Assembly: GCF_001650025.1 (NCBI RefSeq)
Contig: NZ_LVVY01000071.1
Coordinates: 27,073 to 91,072 of the forward strand
Source: Devosia elaeis
Lineage (GTDB): Bacteria; Pseudomonadota; Alphaproteobacteria; Rhizobiales; Devosiaceae
DNA: 64,000 bases
Direction: 5' to 3'
The position numbers and the translations under genes are program-made. Shown here piece by piece: positions 17,753 to 26,797 of the stretch (positions are counted from its first letter, which is position 1; each line of letters opens with the position of its first letter). The notes beneath the pieces were generated by a model, which had not been told where the DNA came from, did not search any database, and was given only the letters and a program-made list of their open reading frames with translations.

Positions 17753-19114
17753 ATGACAGGGTTCAAGACTCCCCTAAAGCTGGCGGGCGGCATCACGCTG
17801 GCTTCGCTGCTGCTGGCGCTGCCGGCTCTTGGTCAGGATGCGCCCGCCGAGGCGGTGGTGGAAGCCGCCGCCGGCGGTGAAGCCGCGATTCAGACCCAAT
17901 ATATCCTCAATTCCTTCCTGATGCTGTTCGGCGGCATCCTGGTGTTCTGGATGGCGGCGGGCTTTGCCATGCTCGAAGCCGGCTTCGTGCGCACCAAGAA
18001 CGTTTCGATGCAGCTGCTGAAGAACGTCACCATGTATTCGCTGGCCTGCCTGGCCTATTACCTGATCGGCTACATGATCATGTATCCGGGCGATGCCTGG
18101 CTAGTGGACGGCCTTATCGGGGCCATAGGCATCGCCGTGCTGGAGCCGGTGGGCCTGGCCGCCGAAGCCGCCGACCTCACCTATGCCACGGTCAGCTCCG
18201 ACTTCTTCTTCCAGGTGATGTTCTGCGCCACCGCCGCCTCGATCGTTTCGGGCACCGTGGCCGAGCGCATCAAGCTCCTGCCCTTCCTGATCTTCGTGGC
18301 GGCGCTGACCGCTTTGGTCTACCCGATCCAGGCCTCCTGGAAATGGGGCGGCGGCTTCCTCGACCAGATGGGTTTCCTCGACTTTGCCGGTTCCACCGTC
18401 GTGCATTCGGTCGGTGGCTGGGCGGCTTTGGCCGGCGCCATCATCCTGGGCGCGCGCAAGGGCAAGTACAATCCGGACGGCACCGTGCGCGCCATTCCCG
18501 GCTCCAACATGCCGCTGGCCGTGCTCGGCATGTTCATCCTCTGGATGGGCTGGTACGGCTTTAACGGCGCCTCCCAGCTCGCCATGGGCACGGTCGGCGA
18601 TATCGCCGATGTCGGCCGCGTCATGGCCAATACCAATGCCGGCGCCATTGGCGGCGCATTGGCCGCCGCGGCGCTCTCGGCCCTGATCTACAAGAAGGTC
18701 GACCTGACCTTCGTGATCAACGGCGCGCTGGCCGGTCTCGTCTCGGTTACCGCCGAGCCGCTGACGCCGGGCCTGGGTACGGCCTCGCTGATCGGTGCCG
18801 TGGGTGGCGCCATCGTGGTCTTCTCGGTGCCGCTGCTCGATCGGCTCAAGATCGACGACGTGGTCGGCGCCATTCCGGTGCACCTCTTCGCCGGCATCTG
18901 GGGCACGATCGCGGTGGTCTTCACCAATCCCGATGCCAATATCGGCGTGCAGCTCATCGCCATCGTCACCGTGGGGCTCTTCGTCTTCCTGATCAGCCTC
19001 GTGGTCTGGTTCATCCTCAAGGCGATCATGGGCCTGCGGCCCAGCGCCGAGGACGAGGATCTGGGTCTCGACGTCGCCGAAGTGGGTGTCGAAGCCTATC
19101 CCGAGTTCAAGTAA
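17753..19114 (+). CDS. amtB: Ammonium transporter AmtB (copy 1)
   Basis: Inner-membrane ammonium channel of 453 residues. Signal peptide to about residue 27 (LLLALPALGQ), then 11 transmembrane helices. The two pore histidines appear as VVHSVGGWAAL and GAIPVHLFAGIWGT. The C-terminal tail that contacts GlnK is present. ATG 17753 is preceded by CAGGAGA. Cotranscribed with glnK copy 1. It is clearly different in sequence from copy 2 (for example GAIPVHLFAG against DVFGIHGVGG around the second His), so the paralogues are old or functionally split. Confidence 0.95.
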   Translation: MTGFKTPLKLAGGITLASLLLALPALGQDAPAEAVVEAAAGGEAAIQTQYILNSFLMLFGGILVFWMAAGFAMLEAGFVRTKNVSMQLLKNVTMYSLACLAYYLIGYMIMYPGDAWLVDGLIGAIGIAVLEPVGLAAEAADLTYATVSSDFFFQVMFCATAASIVSGTVAERIKLLPFLIFVAALTALVYPIQASWKWGGGFLDQMGFLDFAGSTVVHSVGGWAALAGAIILGARKGKYNPDGTVRAIPGSNMPLAVLGMFILWMGWYGFNGASQLAMGTVGDIADVGRVMANTNAGAIGGALAAAALSALIYKKVDLTFVINGALAGLVSVTAEPLTPGLGTASLIGAVGGAIVVFSVPLLDRLKIDDVVGAIPVHLFAGIWGTIAVVFTNPDANIGVQLIAIVTVGLFVFLISLVVWFILKAIMGLRPSAEDEDLGLDVAEVGVEAYPEFK

Positions 19115-19121
19115 CGCCTCT

Positions 19122-19149
19122 GGATGGCCGGGCTTTCGTCCGGCCATCC
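19122..19149 (+). terminator. Hairpin after amtB copy 1
   Basis: Perfect 10-base stem GGATGGCCGG / CCGGCCATCC with an 8-base loop, just after the amtB stop. There is no T-tract, so it may terminate weakly or protect the mRNA end. Confidence 0.6.
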
Positions 19150-19374
19150 CGCCGCTTGCCGGCGGCGTGCAGCCCGCGCCCCTCTTGGCCCGCCACAGAG
19201 GCTTCCCACTCGCAAATGCGCGGACTGCACACCCCTGGCAAGCGCTGCTCAAATATTCAGCAGCAGCGGATGCGGTTGCGTACGGAATAGGCAAGTCCCT
19301 GCCTAATTCCGAGTCGCCTTGCGACCCTTCTTTATAACGTATTGGAAATACACGCCAATTTCGTGCCGGCCTAT

Positions 19375-19392
19375 TTGGCACGCCGCTTGAGT
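19375..19392 (+). promoter_or_regulatory. Sigma-54-like promoter upstream of second glnK
   Basis: TTGGCACG-N4-TTGAGT, matching the element at 17323-17340 outside the spacer, 48 bases before glnK copy 2. It suggests that each glnK-amtB pair has its own nitrogen-controlled promoter. Confidence 0.65.
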
Positions 19393-19440
19393 CATCTGTG
19401 ATCGTTCCAGCATGCGCCGTATCGGCGCCAAGGGGGTCAC

Positions 19441-19779
19441 ATGAAATTGGTAATTGCCATCATCAAGCCGTCCCGGCTCGAAGAGGTCCGGCAGGCGCTC
19501 AATTCGCTCGACGTGCACGGCATGACCGTCACCGAAGTGAAGGGCTATGGCCGCCAGAAGGGCCATTCCGAGATTTATCGCGGCACCGAATATGCCGTGC
19601 ATTTCCTGCCCAAGCTCAAGATCGAGATCGCCGTCGACGATGCCATCGCCGATGCCGTGGGCAGCGCCATCCGCGACGCCGCCCAGACCGGCCGCATCGG
19701 CGACGGCAAGATCTTCATCCTCGACCTGCTGGCGGTCACCCGTATCCGCACCGGCGAAACCGGCGCCTCGGCGCTCTAA
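19441..19779 (+). CDS. glnK: PII nitrogen-regulatory protein GlnK (copy 2)
   Basis: A 112-residue PII protein with Tyr51 in the T-loop and intact nucleotide-binding loops, 107 of 112 residues identical to copy 1. It starts right after GGGGTCAC and lies 27 bases ahead of amtB copy 2. The two GlnK proteins are so alike that they can probably form mixed trimers and act on either channel (inference). Confidence 0.96.
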   Translation: MKLVIAIIKPSRLEEVRQALNSLDVHGMTVTEVKGYGRQKGHSEIYRGTEYAVHFLPKLKIEIAVDDAIADAVGSAIRDAAQTGRIGDGKIFILDLLAVTRIRTGETGASAL

Positions 19780-19806
19780 AGCGCGTTCCCTTTCGGAGCT
19801 AACATC

Positions 19807-21153
19807 ATGTCATTCAAGACGTCCAAAATCCTGGGGAGTGCCGCCCTGGCCTCCCTGCTTCTGGCGCTGCCGGCCCTGGGCCAGGAAGTCGCCGCCGAAG
19901 TGCCCGCCGCCATCGAGGAAGTGGCCACCATCGACACCGGCGATACCGCCTGGATGCTGGTCTCGACCCTCCTCGTCATCCTGATGACCATTCCGGGCCT
20001 GGCCCTGTTCTATGGCGGCCTGGTCCGGTCCAAGAACATCCTCTCGGTGCTGACCCAGGTTTTCGCCGGTTTCGCGCTGATCGCCCTGCTCTGGGTGACC
20101 TATGGCTATTCGCTGGCCTTTGCCGGCCCCAGCGAGGGCGGCCTTTCCGCCTTTATCGGCGATTTCTCCAATTTCCTGCTCGGCGCCACCGGCCCCGATT
20201 CGGTCTCGGGCACCATTCCCGAACTGGTCTTCGTGGTGTTCCAGCTCACCTTTGCCTGCATCACGGCGACCCTCATCGTCGGCGGCATTGCCGAGCGCAT
20301 GAAGTTCGGCGCGGTGATGGCGTTCCTGGCCATCTGGTTCACCTTCTCCTACCTGCCCATCGCCCACATGGTGTGGTCGGGCGCCGGCCTCTTCTTCCAG
20401 ATGGGCGCGCTCGATTTTGCCGGCGGCACCGTGGTGCATATCAATTCGGGTGTGGCCGCCCTGGTCGCCGCCATCGTGCTGGGACCGCGCCTGGGCTATA
20501 TGAAGGAGCCGATCGCGCCGCATAACCTGGTCTTCGTCTTCATCGGCGCTTCTCTGCTCTGGGTCGGCTGGTTCGGCTTCAATGCCGGTTCCGCCCTTGC
20601 CGCCAACGGCACTGCCGCCCAGGCCTTCCTCAATACCGTCACCGCACCCGCCGCCGCCGCCCTGGCCTGGGCCCTGGGCGAAAAGCTCACCCGCGGCCAC
20701 GCCTCGGCCCTGGGCGCTTTCTCGGGTGCCGTTGCCGGCCTCGTCGCCATCACCCCGGCTGCCGGTTTCTCGGGCACGTTCGGCGCCATCGTGCTGGGCG
20801 CCGTGGCCAGCCTCATCTGCCTGTGGGCCGTGGTCACGCTCAAGCCGATGCTGAAATATGACGACAGCCTCGATGTCTTCGGCATCCATGGCGTGGGCGG
20901 CATTGTCGGGGCCATCGGCACCGCCTTCGTGGCCGACCCGGCCCTGGGCGGCTTCGGTGCCGAAGGCTATGCGCTGGGCGGCCAATTGGTGACGCAGATC
21001 CTGGCCGTGCTCGTGGCCATCATCTGGTCGGCATTGGTCACCCTGGTGGCCCTGCTCATCGTCAAGGCGCTGTTCGGTGGGCTCCGCGTCTCCGATGCCA
21101 GCGAGAGCGACGGCCTCGATCTCTCCACCCATGGCGAACGCGCCTATAATTGA
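19807..21153 (+). CDS. amtB: Ammonium transporter AmtB (copy 2)
   Basis: A 448-residue ammonium channel with signal peptide (LLLALPALGQ), 11 helices, and both pore histidines (VVHINSGVAAL and FGIHGVGGIVGAIG). The LFYGGLVRSKNILSV motif near the N-terminus is the common AmtB form, closer to the classical family than copy 1. Cotranscribed with glnK copy 2. Confidence 0.96.
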   Translation: MSFKTSKILGSAALASLLLALPALGQEVAAEVPAAIEEVATIDTGDTAWMLVSTLLVILMTIPGLALFYGGLVRSKNILSVLTQVFAGFALIALLWVTYGYSLAFAGPSEGGLSAFIGDFSNFLLGATGPDSVSGTIPELVFVVFQLTFACITATLIVGGIAERMKFGAVMAFLAIWFTFSYLPIAHMVWSGAGLFFQMGALDFAGGTVVHINSGVAALVAAIVLGPRLGYMKEPIAPHNLVFVFIGASLLWVGWFGFNAGSALAANGTAAQAFLNTVTAPAAAALAWALGEKLTRGHASALGAFSGAVAGLVAITPAAGFSGTFGAIVLGAVASLICLWAVVTLKPMLKYDDSLDVFGIHGVGGIVGAIGTAFVADPALGGFGAEGYALGGQLVTQILAVLVAIIWSALVTLVALLIVKALFGGLRVSDASESDGLDLSTHGERAYN

Positions 21154-21162
21154 TCCAAACCC

Positions 21163-21186
21163 ATGGGCGGCCACCCGGCCGCCCAT
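21163..21186 (+). terminator. Hairpin after amtB copy 2
   Basis: Perfect 10-base stem ATGGGCGGCC / GGCCGCCCAT with loop ACCC, 9 bases after the stop. No clear T-tract follows. Confidence 0.6.
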
Positions 21187-21223
21187 CTCCCCCGGCCAGG
21201 GGCGCGCAGCGATCGGCCGATGG

Positions 21224-21238
21224 TTAGCATGCGATTAA
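21224..21238 (+). promoter_or_regulatory. Possible CtrA-binding site upstream of ftsK
   Basis: TTAG-N7-TTAACC, one mismatch from the CtrA full site TTAA-N7-TTAAC, about 75 bases before ftsK. CtrA is the cell-cycle master regulator of alphaproteobacteria and often controls division genes. Short motif, so chance is possible. Confidence 0.35.
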
Positions 21239-21312
21239 CCACAGCGGGCTAGCATGGCCCCATTACGGCTCGCTGCTCTGGTGCGCGGGTCGGCAACCAG
21301 TAATGCGTGTCC

Positions 21313-24015
21313 ATGCCCAGCCATCCCGTCCCCATGATCGACGATGTCCGCCCCGTGACCCAGCGTACGGGCGGCCGCAGCAATTCCAGCCGCAGCGCCA
21401 AGGCGCCGATGCCGCCCCCGGCCATCGCCATCCGCATTCCGCTGCGCCTGGCGGGCATGCTGCTGCTGGCGCTCTGTGCCATCGTGCTGGTCTCGCTGGC
21501 CTCCTGGTCGGTGGACGATCCCTCCCTGTCGCTGGCCACCGCCAAGACGCCCGCCAATTGGCTGGGCTTTCCCGGCGCGGTGATCGCCGACCTGGTCTTC
21601 CAGTTCCTGGGCCTGGCCGGCCTGGTCATGGTCGTGCCGCTGGCGCTGTGGGGCTGGGCCATGGTGCGGCGCTATGCGGTGACCCGGCTGGGCATGCGCG
21701 TGCTCGCCTGGATCGGCGCGACCGTGCTGTTCGCCGGCGTCTTCTCCTTCATCGCCATGCCCGAAACCTGGCCCCTGCCCACCGGGCTCGGCGGCCTGGC
21801 CGGCATGATGTTCACCAATCTGGCCGCCATGATCGCCGGCTCCGATCCGCAGCCGGTCACCTCGACGCTGTTCGCCATCATCCTGGCCGCGCCGGCCCTG
21901 GCGCTGCTCTGGATGGCCATGGGCCTGGGCGCCGCCGTGCCGGCCAAGCCGCAGAAGGCCGGCGCCGCCCGCCGGGCCGATGCCGAGGACGAGCGCGACC
22001 CCAATCCTTTGGTGGAAGTGGCCATGGGCGCCATCGTCCATATGGGCTATTCGCTGCGCACCGCCTTCCGCCGGGCCCGCGCCGCCCATGCCGAACGCCG
22101 CGCCGCCGAGCAGATGGACGATTTCGACCATGCCGCCGAACCCCGCATGGATGGCGGCGCGCCCGAAGTGGTGGTCGATCGCGAGCCCGTCATGGCGAGC
22201 CCGCAGCGCCATATCCACGCCCCGGCCCGCTATGCCGAGCCCAGTTTCGAGCCCAGCGCCCGCATCCTGGCGCAGCCGGCCTATGATGATACCGCCATCG
22301 ATTATCCCGAAGAGGATGACGACATCCCCTTCGTGCCCGATGCGCCGCTGCCCAACCGGACGCAGCGCGGCGATTCGCGCTTCCATCCCGCCGATCCGGC
22401 GGCCCCGCGCGTGCCCGTGGCCGCCCCGGCGCCCCGCCCGGCCCAGGGCCAGCGGGTGTTCCGCGAGGCGCAGGGTTCCCTGCTGGACGAACCGGCCGGG
22501 TTCGAACTGCCCGAGCTGAGCCTGCTGGCCGAGCCCAAGCGCTCCGGTCCCTCGCCCGAGCATGCCCCGGCGCGGCTGGAGGAAATGGCGCGCCAGCTCG
22601 AAGCGGTGCTGCAGGATTTCGGCGTTAAGGGCGATATCATCAATGTCCGCCCCGGCCCGGTCGTTACCCTGTTCGAGCTGGAACCGGCTCCGGGCATCAA
22701 GTCGAGCCGCGTCATTTCGCTGGCCGACGACATCGCCCGCTCGATGAGCGCCATTTCGGCCCGCGTCGCCGTGGTGCCGGGGCGCAATGCCATCGGCATC
22801 GAATTGCCCAATCAGAGCCGGGAAACCGTCTATTTCCGCGAAATGCTGGCCTCGTCCGATTTCGAGAAGATGAAGGGCAAGCTGCCCATCTGCCTGGGCA
22901 AGACCATCGGTGGCGAGCCCGTCATCGCCGACCTGGCGCGCATGCCCCACCTGCTCATCGCCGGCACGACCGGCTCGGGCAAGTCGGTGGGCATCAATAC
23001 CTTCATTCTCAGCCTGCTCTACCAGATGACGCCCGAGCAGTGCCGCATGATCATGATCGACCCCAAAATGCTGGAACTCTCGATCTATGACGGCATTCCG
23101 CACCTGCTGACGCCCGTGGTCACCGATCCGCAAAAGGCGGTGGTGGCGCTCAAATGGGCGGTGCGCGAGATGGAAGACCGCTATCGCAAGATGAGCAAGA
23201 TCGGCGTGCGCAATATCGACGGCTTCAACCAGCGCGTCGCCGAAGCGGCCAAGGAAGGCCGCACCATCACCCGCACGGTGCAGACCGGCTTCGACCGCGA
23301 AACCGGGGAAGCGATCTTCGAGTCCGAGGAATTCGATCTCGAGCCCTTGCCCTATATCGTCATCATCGTCGACGAAATGGCCGACCTGATGATGGTGGCC
23401 GGCAAGGATATCGAAGGCGCCATCCAGCGCCTGGCCCAGATGGCCCGCGCCGCCGGCATCCACATGGTCACGGCGACCCAGCGCCCCTCGGTCGACGTCA
23501 TCACCGGCACGATCAAGGCCAATTTCCCCACCCGCATCTCCTTCATGGTGACGTCCAAGATCGACTCCCGCACCATCCTGGGCGAGCAGGGGGCCGAACA
23601 GCTCCTGGGCAATGGCGACATGCTCTACATGGCCTCGGGCGGCCGCACCAAGCGCCTGCACGGCGCCTTCGTCTCCGATGCCGAAGTGGAATCGGTGGTC
23701 AATCATTTGAAGAGCCAGGGCACGCCCGACTACCTCGACAACATCACCGAGGAAGACGACGAGGGTGGCGATTTCGGCGCCGATGCCATGGGCGAGAGCG
23801 GCGGCGGCTCGGGCGACGAGCTCTACGACAAGGCCGTCCATGTGGTGCTGACCGACAAGAAGGCCTCGACCTCCTATGTGCAGCGGCGCCTGGGGGTAGG
23901 CTATAACAAGGCCGCCACCCTGATCGAGCGCATGGAACGCGAAGGCGTGATCAGCCCCGCCAATCATGCAGGCAAGCGCGAAATCCTCGTCGGCAACAAC
24001 GCCGACGGCTATTGA
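21313..24015 (+). CDS. ftsK: DNA translocase FtsK
   Basis: Septal DNA pump of about 900 residues that clears chromosome ends during division. N-terminal membrane domain with four or five helices in the first ~200 residues, a Pro/Ala/acidic linker (about 200-400), then the alpha-beta motor with Walker A GTTGSGKS at 551-558 and Walker B ([12 protein letters not shown]). A C-terminal gamma winged-helix domain ([24 protein letters not shown]) recognises KOPS sites. No Shine-Dalgarno sequence is visible; ATG 21313 and GTG 21307 are both possible starts. Confidence 0.96.
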   Translation: MPSHPVPMIDDVRPVTQRTGGRSNSSRSAKAPMPPPAIAIRIPLRLAGMLLLALCAIVLVSLASWSVDDPSLSLATAKTPANWLGFPGAVIADLVFQFLGLAGLVMVVPLALWGWAMVRRYAVTRLGMRVLAWIGATVLFAGVFSFIAMPETWPLPTGLGGLAGMMFTNLAAMIAGSDPQPVTSTLFAIILAAPALALLWMAMGLGAAVPAKPQKAGAARRADAEDERDPNPLVEVAMGAIVHMGYSLRTAFRRARAAHAERRAAEQMDDFDHAAEPRMDGGAPEVVVDREPVMASPQRHIHAPARYAEPSFEPSARILAQPAYDDTAIDYPEEDDDIPFVPDAPLPNRTQRGDSRFHPADPAAPRVPVAAPAPRPAQGQRVFREAQGSLLDEPAGFELPELSLLAEPKRSGPSPEHAPARLEEMARQLEAVLQDFGVKGDIINVRPGPVVTLFELEPAPGIKSSRVISLADDIARSMSAISARVAVVPGRNAIGIELPNQSRETVYFREMLASSDFEKMKGKLPICLGKTIGGEPVIADLARMPHLLIAGTTGSGKSVGINTFILSLLYQMTPEQCRMIMIDPKMLELSIYDGIPHLLTPVVTDPQKAVVALKWAVREMEDRYRKMSKIGVRNIDGFNQRVAEAAKEGRTITRTVQTGFDRETGEAIFESEEFDLEPLPYIVIIVDEMADLMMVAGKDIEGAIQRLAQMARAAGIHMVTATQRPSVDVITGTIKANFPTRISFMVTSKIDSRTILGEQGAEQLLGNGDMLYMASGGRTKRLHGAFVSDAEVESVVNHLKSQGTPDYLDNITEEDDEGGDFGADAMGESGGGSGDELYDKAVHVVLTDKKASTSYVQRRLGVGYNKAATLIERMEREGVISPANHAGKREILVGNNADGY

Positions 24016-24082
24016 GCCGCGCAACGGCAATCGGGATCGTTTCGGCCCGCTTGCCGTTGCTCCTCCCACAAGGGAGTGCGCC

Positions 24083-24631
24083 ATGGATGCGAGCGACAAT
24101 GTCATCTATTTCGGCTATACCGGCCCCATCGAGCCCGGCGGGGTCGGGCGGCTGGCCGGAGCGCTCAATTCAGCCGTCAACAACGGCGCCGATATCGTGC
24201 ACCTGGCCTTCAGCTCCAATGGTGGGTATGTCGCCGACGGAGTCTATCTCTACAATCATATCCGCGCCCTGCCGCTGCATCTGGTGATCTACAATACCGG
24301 CTCGGTGGGCTCGATTGCCGTCTCGGTCTTCCTGGCCGCCGACGAGCGCTATTGTTCCAAGCACGCCATGTTCATGATTCATCCGACCACGATGGGCCAT
24401 TCGGAGGGCATGAGCGCCCGCCGCCTGCAATCAACGCTGGATGCGGCACTGGCGGACGATGATCGCACGGACAATATCCTGCGTGAGCGGAGCCGGATTC
24501 CCGACGCGGTTCTGGCCTCGCGCCGCCACAGCGAGGTCCATATCGCGCCCGCTGAGGCCCGCGATTATGGCTTTGTCGATGCCGTGCGCGAGTTCGCGCT
24601 GCCAAAGGGGCATGAGATCGTTCAGATCTAG
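24083..24631 (+). CDS. ClpP-like serine protease / crotonase-fold protein
   Basis: A 182-residue protein resembling the Clp protease proteolytic subunit (S14). SSNGGYVADGVYLYNHI matches the ClpP substrate-strand region, GSVGSIAV places a Ser where ClpP has its nucleophile (GMAASMG), and MFMIHP places the catalytic His. The C-terminal APAEARDYGFVDAV matches ClpP, but the acid of the triad (RDxFLS in ClpP) is replaced by HSEVH, so a Glu or nothing would serve. The usual ClpP is about 195-210 residues. It sits directly after ftsK with no clpX nearby. Activity is uncertain. Confidence 0.75.
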   Translation: MDASDNVIYFGYTGPIEPGGVGRLAGALNSAVNNGADIVHLAFSSNGGYVADGVYLYNHIRALPLHLVIYNTGSVGSIAVSVFLAADERYCSKHAMFMIHPTTMGHSEGMSARRLQSTLDAALADDDRTDNILRERSRIPDAVLASRRHSEVHIAPAEARDYGFVDAVREFALPKGHEIVQI

Positions 24632-24702
24632 GCTGGATTCGGTCATTTCCTCCTCCCGAGGGCCCCGGGCGGCCTGCGCCGTCCGGAGAATGCTGGCCCG
24701 CT

Positions 24703-24924
24703 TCAGCGGTTCTGGTTCTTGTTGTTCTGGCCTTGCTGACCCTGCTGGCCCTGCTGGTTCTGGCCGGACTGCTGCCCGCCCTTATTGCCCTGCCGGTTGC
24801 GATCCATGTCCTGGTCGTTCCGGTTCTCCTGCCGGCCTTGCTGGCCCTGCTGGTTCTGGCCGGATTGCTGGCCACCCATGTCGCCCTGGCGATTGCGGTC
24901 GAATTGCTTGTCGCGATTGGTCAT
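24703..24924 (-). CDS. Low-complexity Q/N/G-rich small protein with KGG-like repeats
   Basis: A 73-residue, very hydrophilic protein built of two tandem repeats beginning DRNRQG and containing GGQQSGQNQQGQQG. The second reads NKGGQQSGQN, close to the KGGQQSGGN motif of KGG-repeat (YciG/Con-10-like) stress proteins. ATG 24924 has GAGGAGGAG about 8 bases upstream, a strong ribosome site that supports a real gene. Probably disordered. Function unknown; a desiccation or general stress role is only an analogy to KGG proteins. Confidence 0.6.
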   Translation of the reverse strand: MTNRDKQFDRNRQGDMGGQQSGQNQQGQQGRQENRNDQDMDRNRQGNKGGQQSGQNQQGQQGQQGQNNKNQNR

Positions 24925-25030
24925 CTGGAGTCTCCTCCTCGGGCCGGACACCATTGTCCGGTGCAGCTAGAACGGCCTGACTTTTGCAGCGTTCCGGGAC
25001 CAAACAAGAGTTGATCGCGCCCCATGGACT

Positions 25031-25070
25031 CTATTTCAGTTTTTGCTTATATAAGTATAGACTGAAATAG
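25031..25070. promoter_or_regulatory. Nested palindromic operator of the AHSA1-ArsR operon
   Basis: Perfect inverted repeat CTATTTCAGT (25031-25040) / ACTGAAATAG (25061-25070) with a smaller perfect palindrome CTTATATAAG at 25046-25055 between the arms. AT-rich and 12 bases before the first start codon. Probably the autoregulatory site of the ArsR protein encoded second in the operon. Confidence 0.65.
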
Positions 25071-25081
25071 GGAGAGCGGGT

Positions 25082-25729
25082 ATGAGCTTCGATCTTGCTG
25101 CCCATCTGGGCATGATGCGACGGGAGGTGCGCGACCTGGAGCGCGACGGCCAGAAAGCCAAGGCGGTGATCGCCGCCCGGCTCTACGACACCGACGCCGC
25201 CGATCTCTGGGACGCGCTGACCCGCCCCGAGCGCATCCGCCGCTGGTTCGCGCCGGTCAGCGGCGAGCTGGTCCTGGGCGGCCGCTACCAGGTGGAAAAC
25301 AATGCCGGCGGCACCATCACCGAATGCGAGACCAACAGGAAGATCGCCCTGACCTGGGAATTCGGCGGCGCGGTGAGCTGGGTCAATGTCACGCTGACCC
25401 CGCAGGCGGGCGGCACGCTGCTCGAGCTCGAACATATCGCCCATGTCAGCCCCCATTGGGACCAGTTCGGGCCGGGCGCGGTCGGTGTCGGCTGGGACCT
25501 GGGCTTTATGGGATTGTCGCGCCACCTGGCCGAGCCGGAAGCCGACGTGCCGGCCGAGGCGGTGGAAGGCTGGACCGCGACCCAGGAATACAAGGACTTC
25601 GTGCGCAGCTCCAGCGACGATTGGGGCCGCGCCGACATTGCCGCCGGCGAGGATCGCGATGCCGCCCTGGCCGCGGCCGAGGCGACGCGCAGCTTTTATA
25701 CCGGCGAGAGCATTCCGGCGGATCATTGA
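25082..25729 (+). CDS. SRPBCC (AHSA1) domain protein
   Basis: A 215-residue START/Bet v1-like protein. The AHSA1 signature is clear: DVWDALT-type start (DLWDALTRPERIRRWF), GELVLGGRYQVENNAGGTI, and the C-terminal GWDLGFMGLSRHLAE. Such proteins bind hydrophobic ligands. Its stop overlaps the ArsR start by one base (TGATG). AHSA1 plus ArsR pairs are common; the ArsR member usually represses the pair. Confidence 0.85.
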   Translation: MSFDLAAHLGMMRREVRDLERDGQKAKAVIAARLYDTDAADLWDALTRPERIRRWFAPVSGELVLGGRYQVENNAGGTITECETNRKIALTWEFGGAVSWVNVTLTPQAGGTLLELEHIAHVSPHWDQFGPGAVGVGWDLGFMGLSRHLAEPEADVPAEAVEGWTATQEYKDFVRSSSDDWGRADIAAGEDRDAALAAAEATRSFYTGESIPADH

Positions 25730-26061
25730 TGCACGCCTTCGACGTCCTGGGCGACCCCGTCCGTCGCCGCATTCTCGAACTCCTGGCCGAGCGCGAACAT
25801 GCCTCGGGCGAGGTGGTGGCGGTGATCGCCGCCGAATTCGGGATTTCCCAGGCCGGGGTCAGCCAGCATCTCAAGGTGCTGCGCGAGAACGGCTTCGCCC
25901 TGGTGCGCCCCGAGGGGACGCGGCGGGTCTATCGGCTCGATAGCGCGCCCCTGCGCGATATCGACGATTGGCTGGAGCGGTTCCGCGTCTTCTGGCCGGT
26001 GCGCATGGCGGCGCTCGACACCGAAATCGCGCGCGGCAAGAAGGAGAGGGGCGCGCTTTAA
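25729..26061 (+). CDS. ArsR-family transcriptional regulator
   Basis: A 110-residue winged-helix repressor: DPVRRRILELLAE, then the recognition helix FGISQAGVSQHLKVLRENGF, then the wing VRPEGTRRVYRLD. No metal-binding Cys cluster is present, so it is not a metal sensor of the classic type. Translationally coupled to the AHSA1 gene and likely to bind the palindrome at 25031-25070. Confidence 0.9.
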   Translation: MHAFDVLGDPVRRRILELLAEREHASGEVVAVIAAEFGISQAGVSQHLKVLRENGFALVRPEGTRRVYRLDSAPLRDIDDWLERFRVFWPVRMAALDTEIARGKKERGAL

Positions 26062-26154
26062 ACCCTGTTCAGCATGGGCATGGAACTTTCCACCTCTTGC
26101 CGCAATTGCTGCCTAGGTTAGGGTCAACCAAAAGCCTGCAAGGACTGTCCGCCC

Positions 26155-26784
26155 ATGATTCGACGCCACGCCCTGATGCTCGGTATCGCCGCTCTGCTGG
26201 CTCCCGCCATGCCCGCCCTGGCGCTGGACCGGGCCCTGACGCCCGAGGAACAGCAGCTGATCGCCGAGATCAACGCGCACAATTCGGCGATCCGGACCAT
26301 GGTGGGCCGGTTCCTGCAGATCGATACCAATGGCGGGCGCACCGAAGGCACGTTCTTCCTCGAGCGGCCCGACAAGGTCACCTTCCGCTACGCCCCGCCC
26401 AGCCGCGAGGAAATCGTCTCGCAGGGCCGCGGCTTCTACGTGCTCGACCGGCGCGAGGAGACCTATTACGCCTATCCGCAGGACACGATCCCGCTGCGCC
26501 AGTTCCTGGGCAACGAGATCAACCTGCTCAATGCCAATGTCGTCGATGTCACCACCTCGGACGGCTATATGAGCATCACCGTCATCGACAATACGGTGGC
26601 CGGAACCGTGCAGGTCTCGCTGATCTTCGACGTCGAGACCAAGGACCTGGCGCAATGGACCCTGGTGGAGCCCTCGGGCGCCGAGCTCACCTTCTCGCTC
26701 TATGACGTGGAAAAGGACGTGCAGATCCCGCCGGCCTTCTTCTCCATCCCCGCCACCTATACCAGCCGCGAACCGGGGCGCTGA
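26155..26784 (+). CDS. lolA: LolA-like outer-membrane lipoprotein carrier
   Basis: Periplasmic carrier of 209 residues with a signal peptide (MLGIAALLAPAMPALA) and the LolA pattern: TMVGRFLQIDTNGGRTEGTFFLERPDKVTFRY, QGRGFYVLDRREETYYAYPQDTIPL, and a C-terminal FSIPATY. It would ferry lipoproteins from LolCDE to the outer membrane. In related genomes lolA often follows ftsK; here four genes separate them. Confidence 0.88.
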   Translation: MIRRHALMLGIAALLAPAMPALALDRALTPEEQQLIAEINAHNSAIRTMVGRFLQIDTNGGRTEGTFFLERPDKVTFRYAPPSREEIVSQGRGFYVLDRREETYYAYPQDTIPLRQFLGNEINLLNANVVDVTTSDGYMSITVIDNTVAGTVQVSLIFDVETKDLAQWTLVEPSGAELTFSLYDVEKDVQIPPAFFSIPATYTSREPGR

Positions 26785-26797
26785 GCGGCGATAGGCC

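Larger units (their letters stand above)
19115..19440. other. Gap between amtB1 and glnK2
   Basis: 326 bases with no gene. It holds a terminator-like hairpin at 19122-19149, an imperfect inverted repeat CGGAATAGGCA...TGCCTAATTCCG at 19283-19311 of unknown role, and the sigma-54-like promoter at 19375-19392. Confidence 0.7.

Noticed and set aside
21235..24105. 956-codon minus-strand frame opposite ftsK
   Set aside because: His/Gly/Asp-rich shadow of ftsK with no domain.
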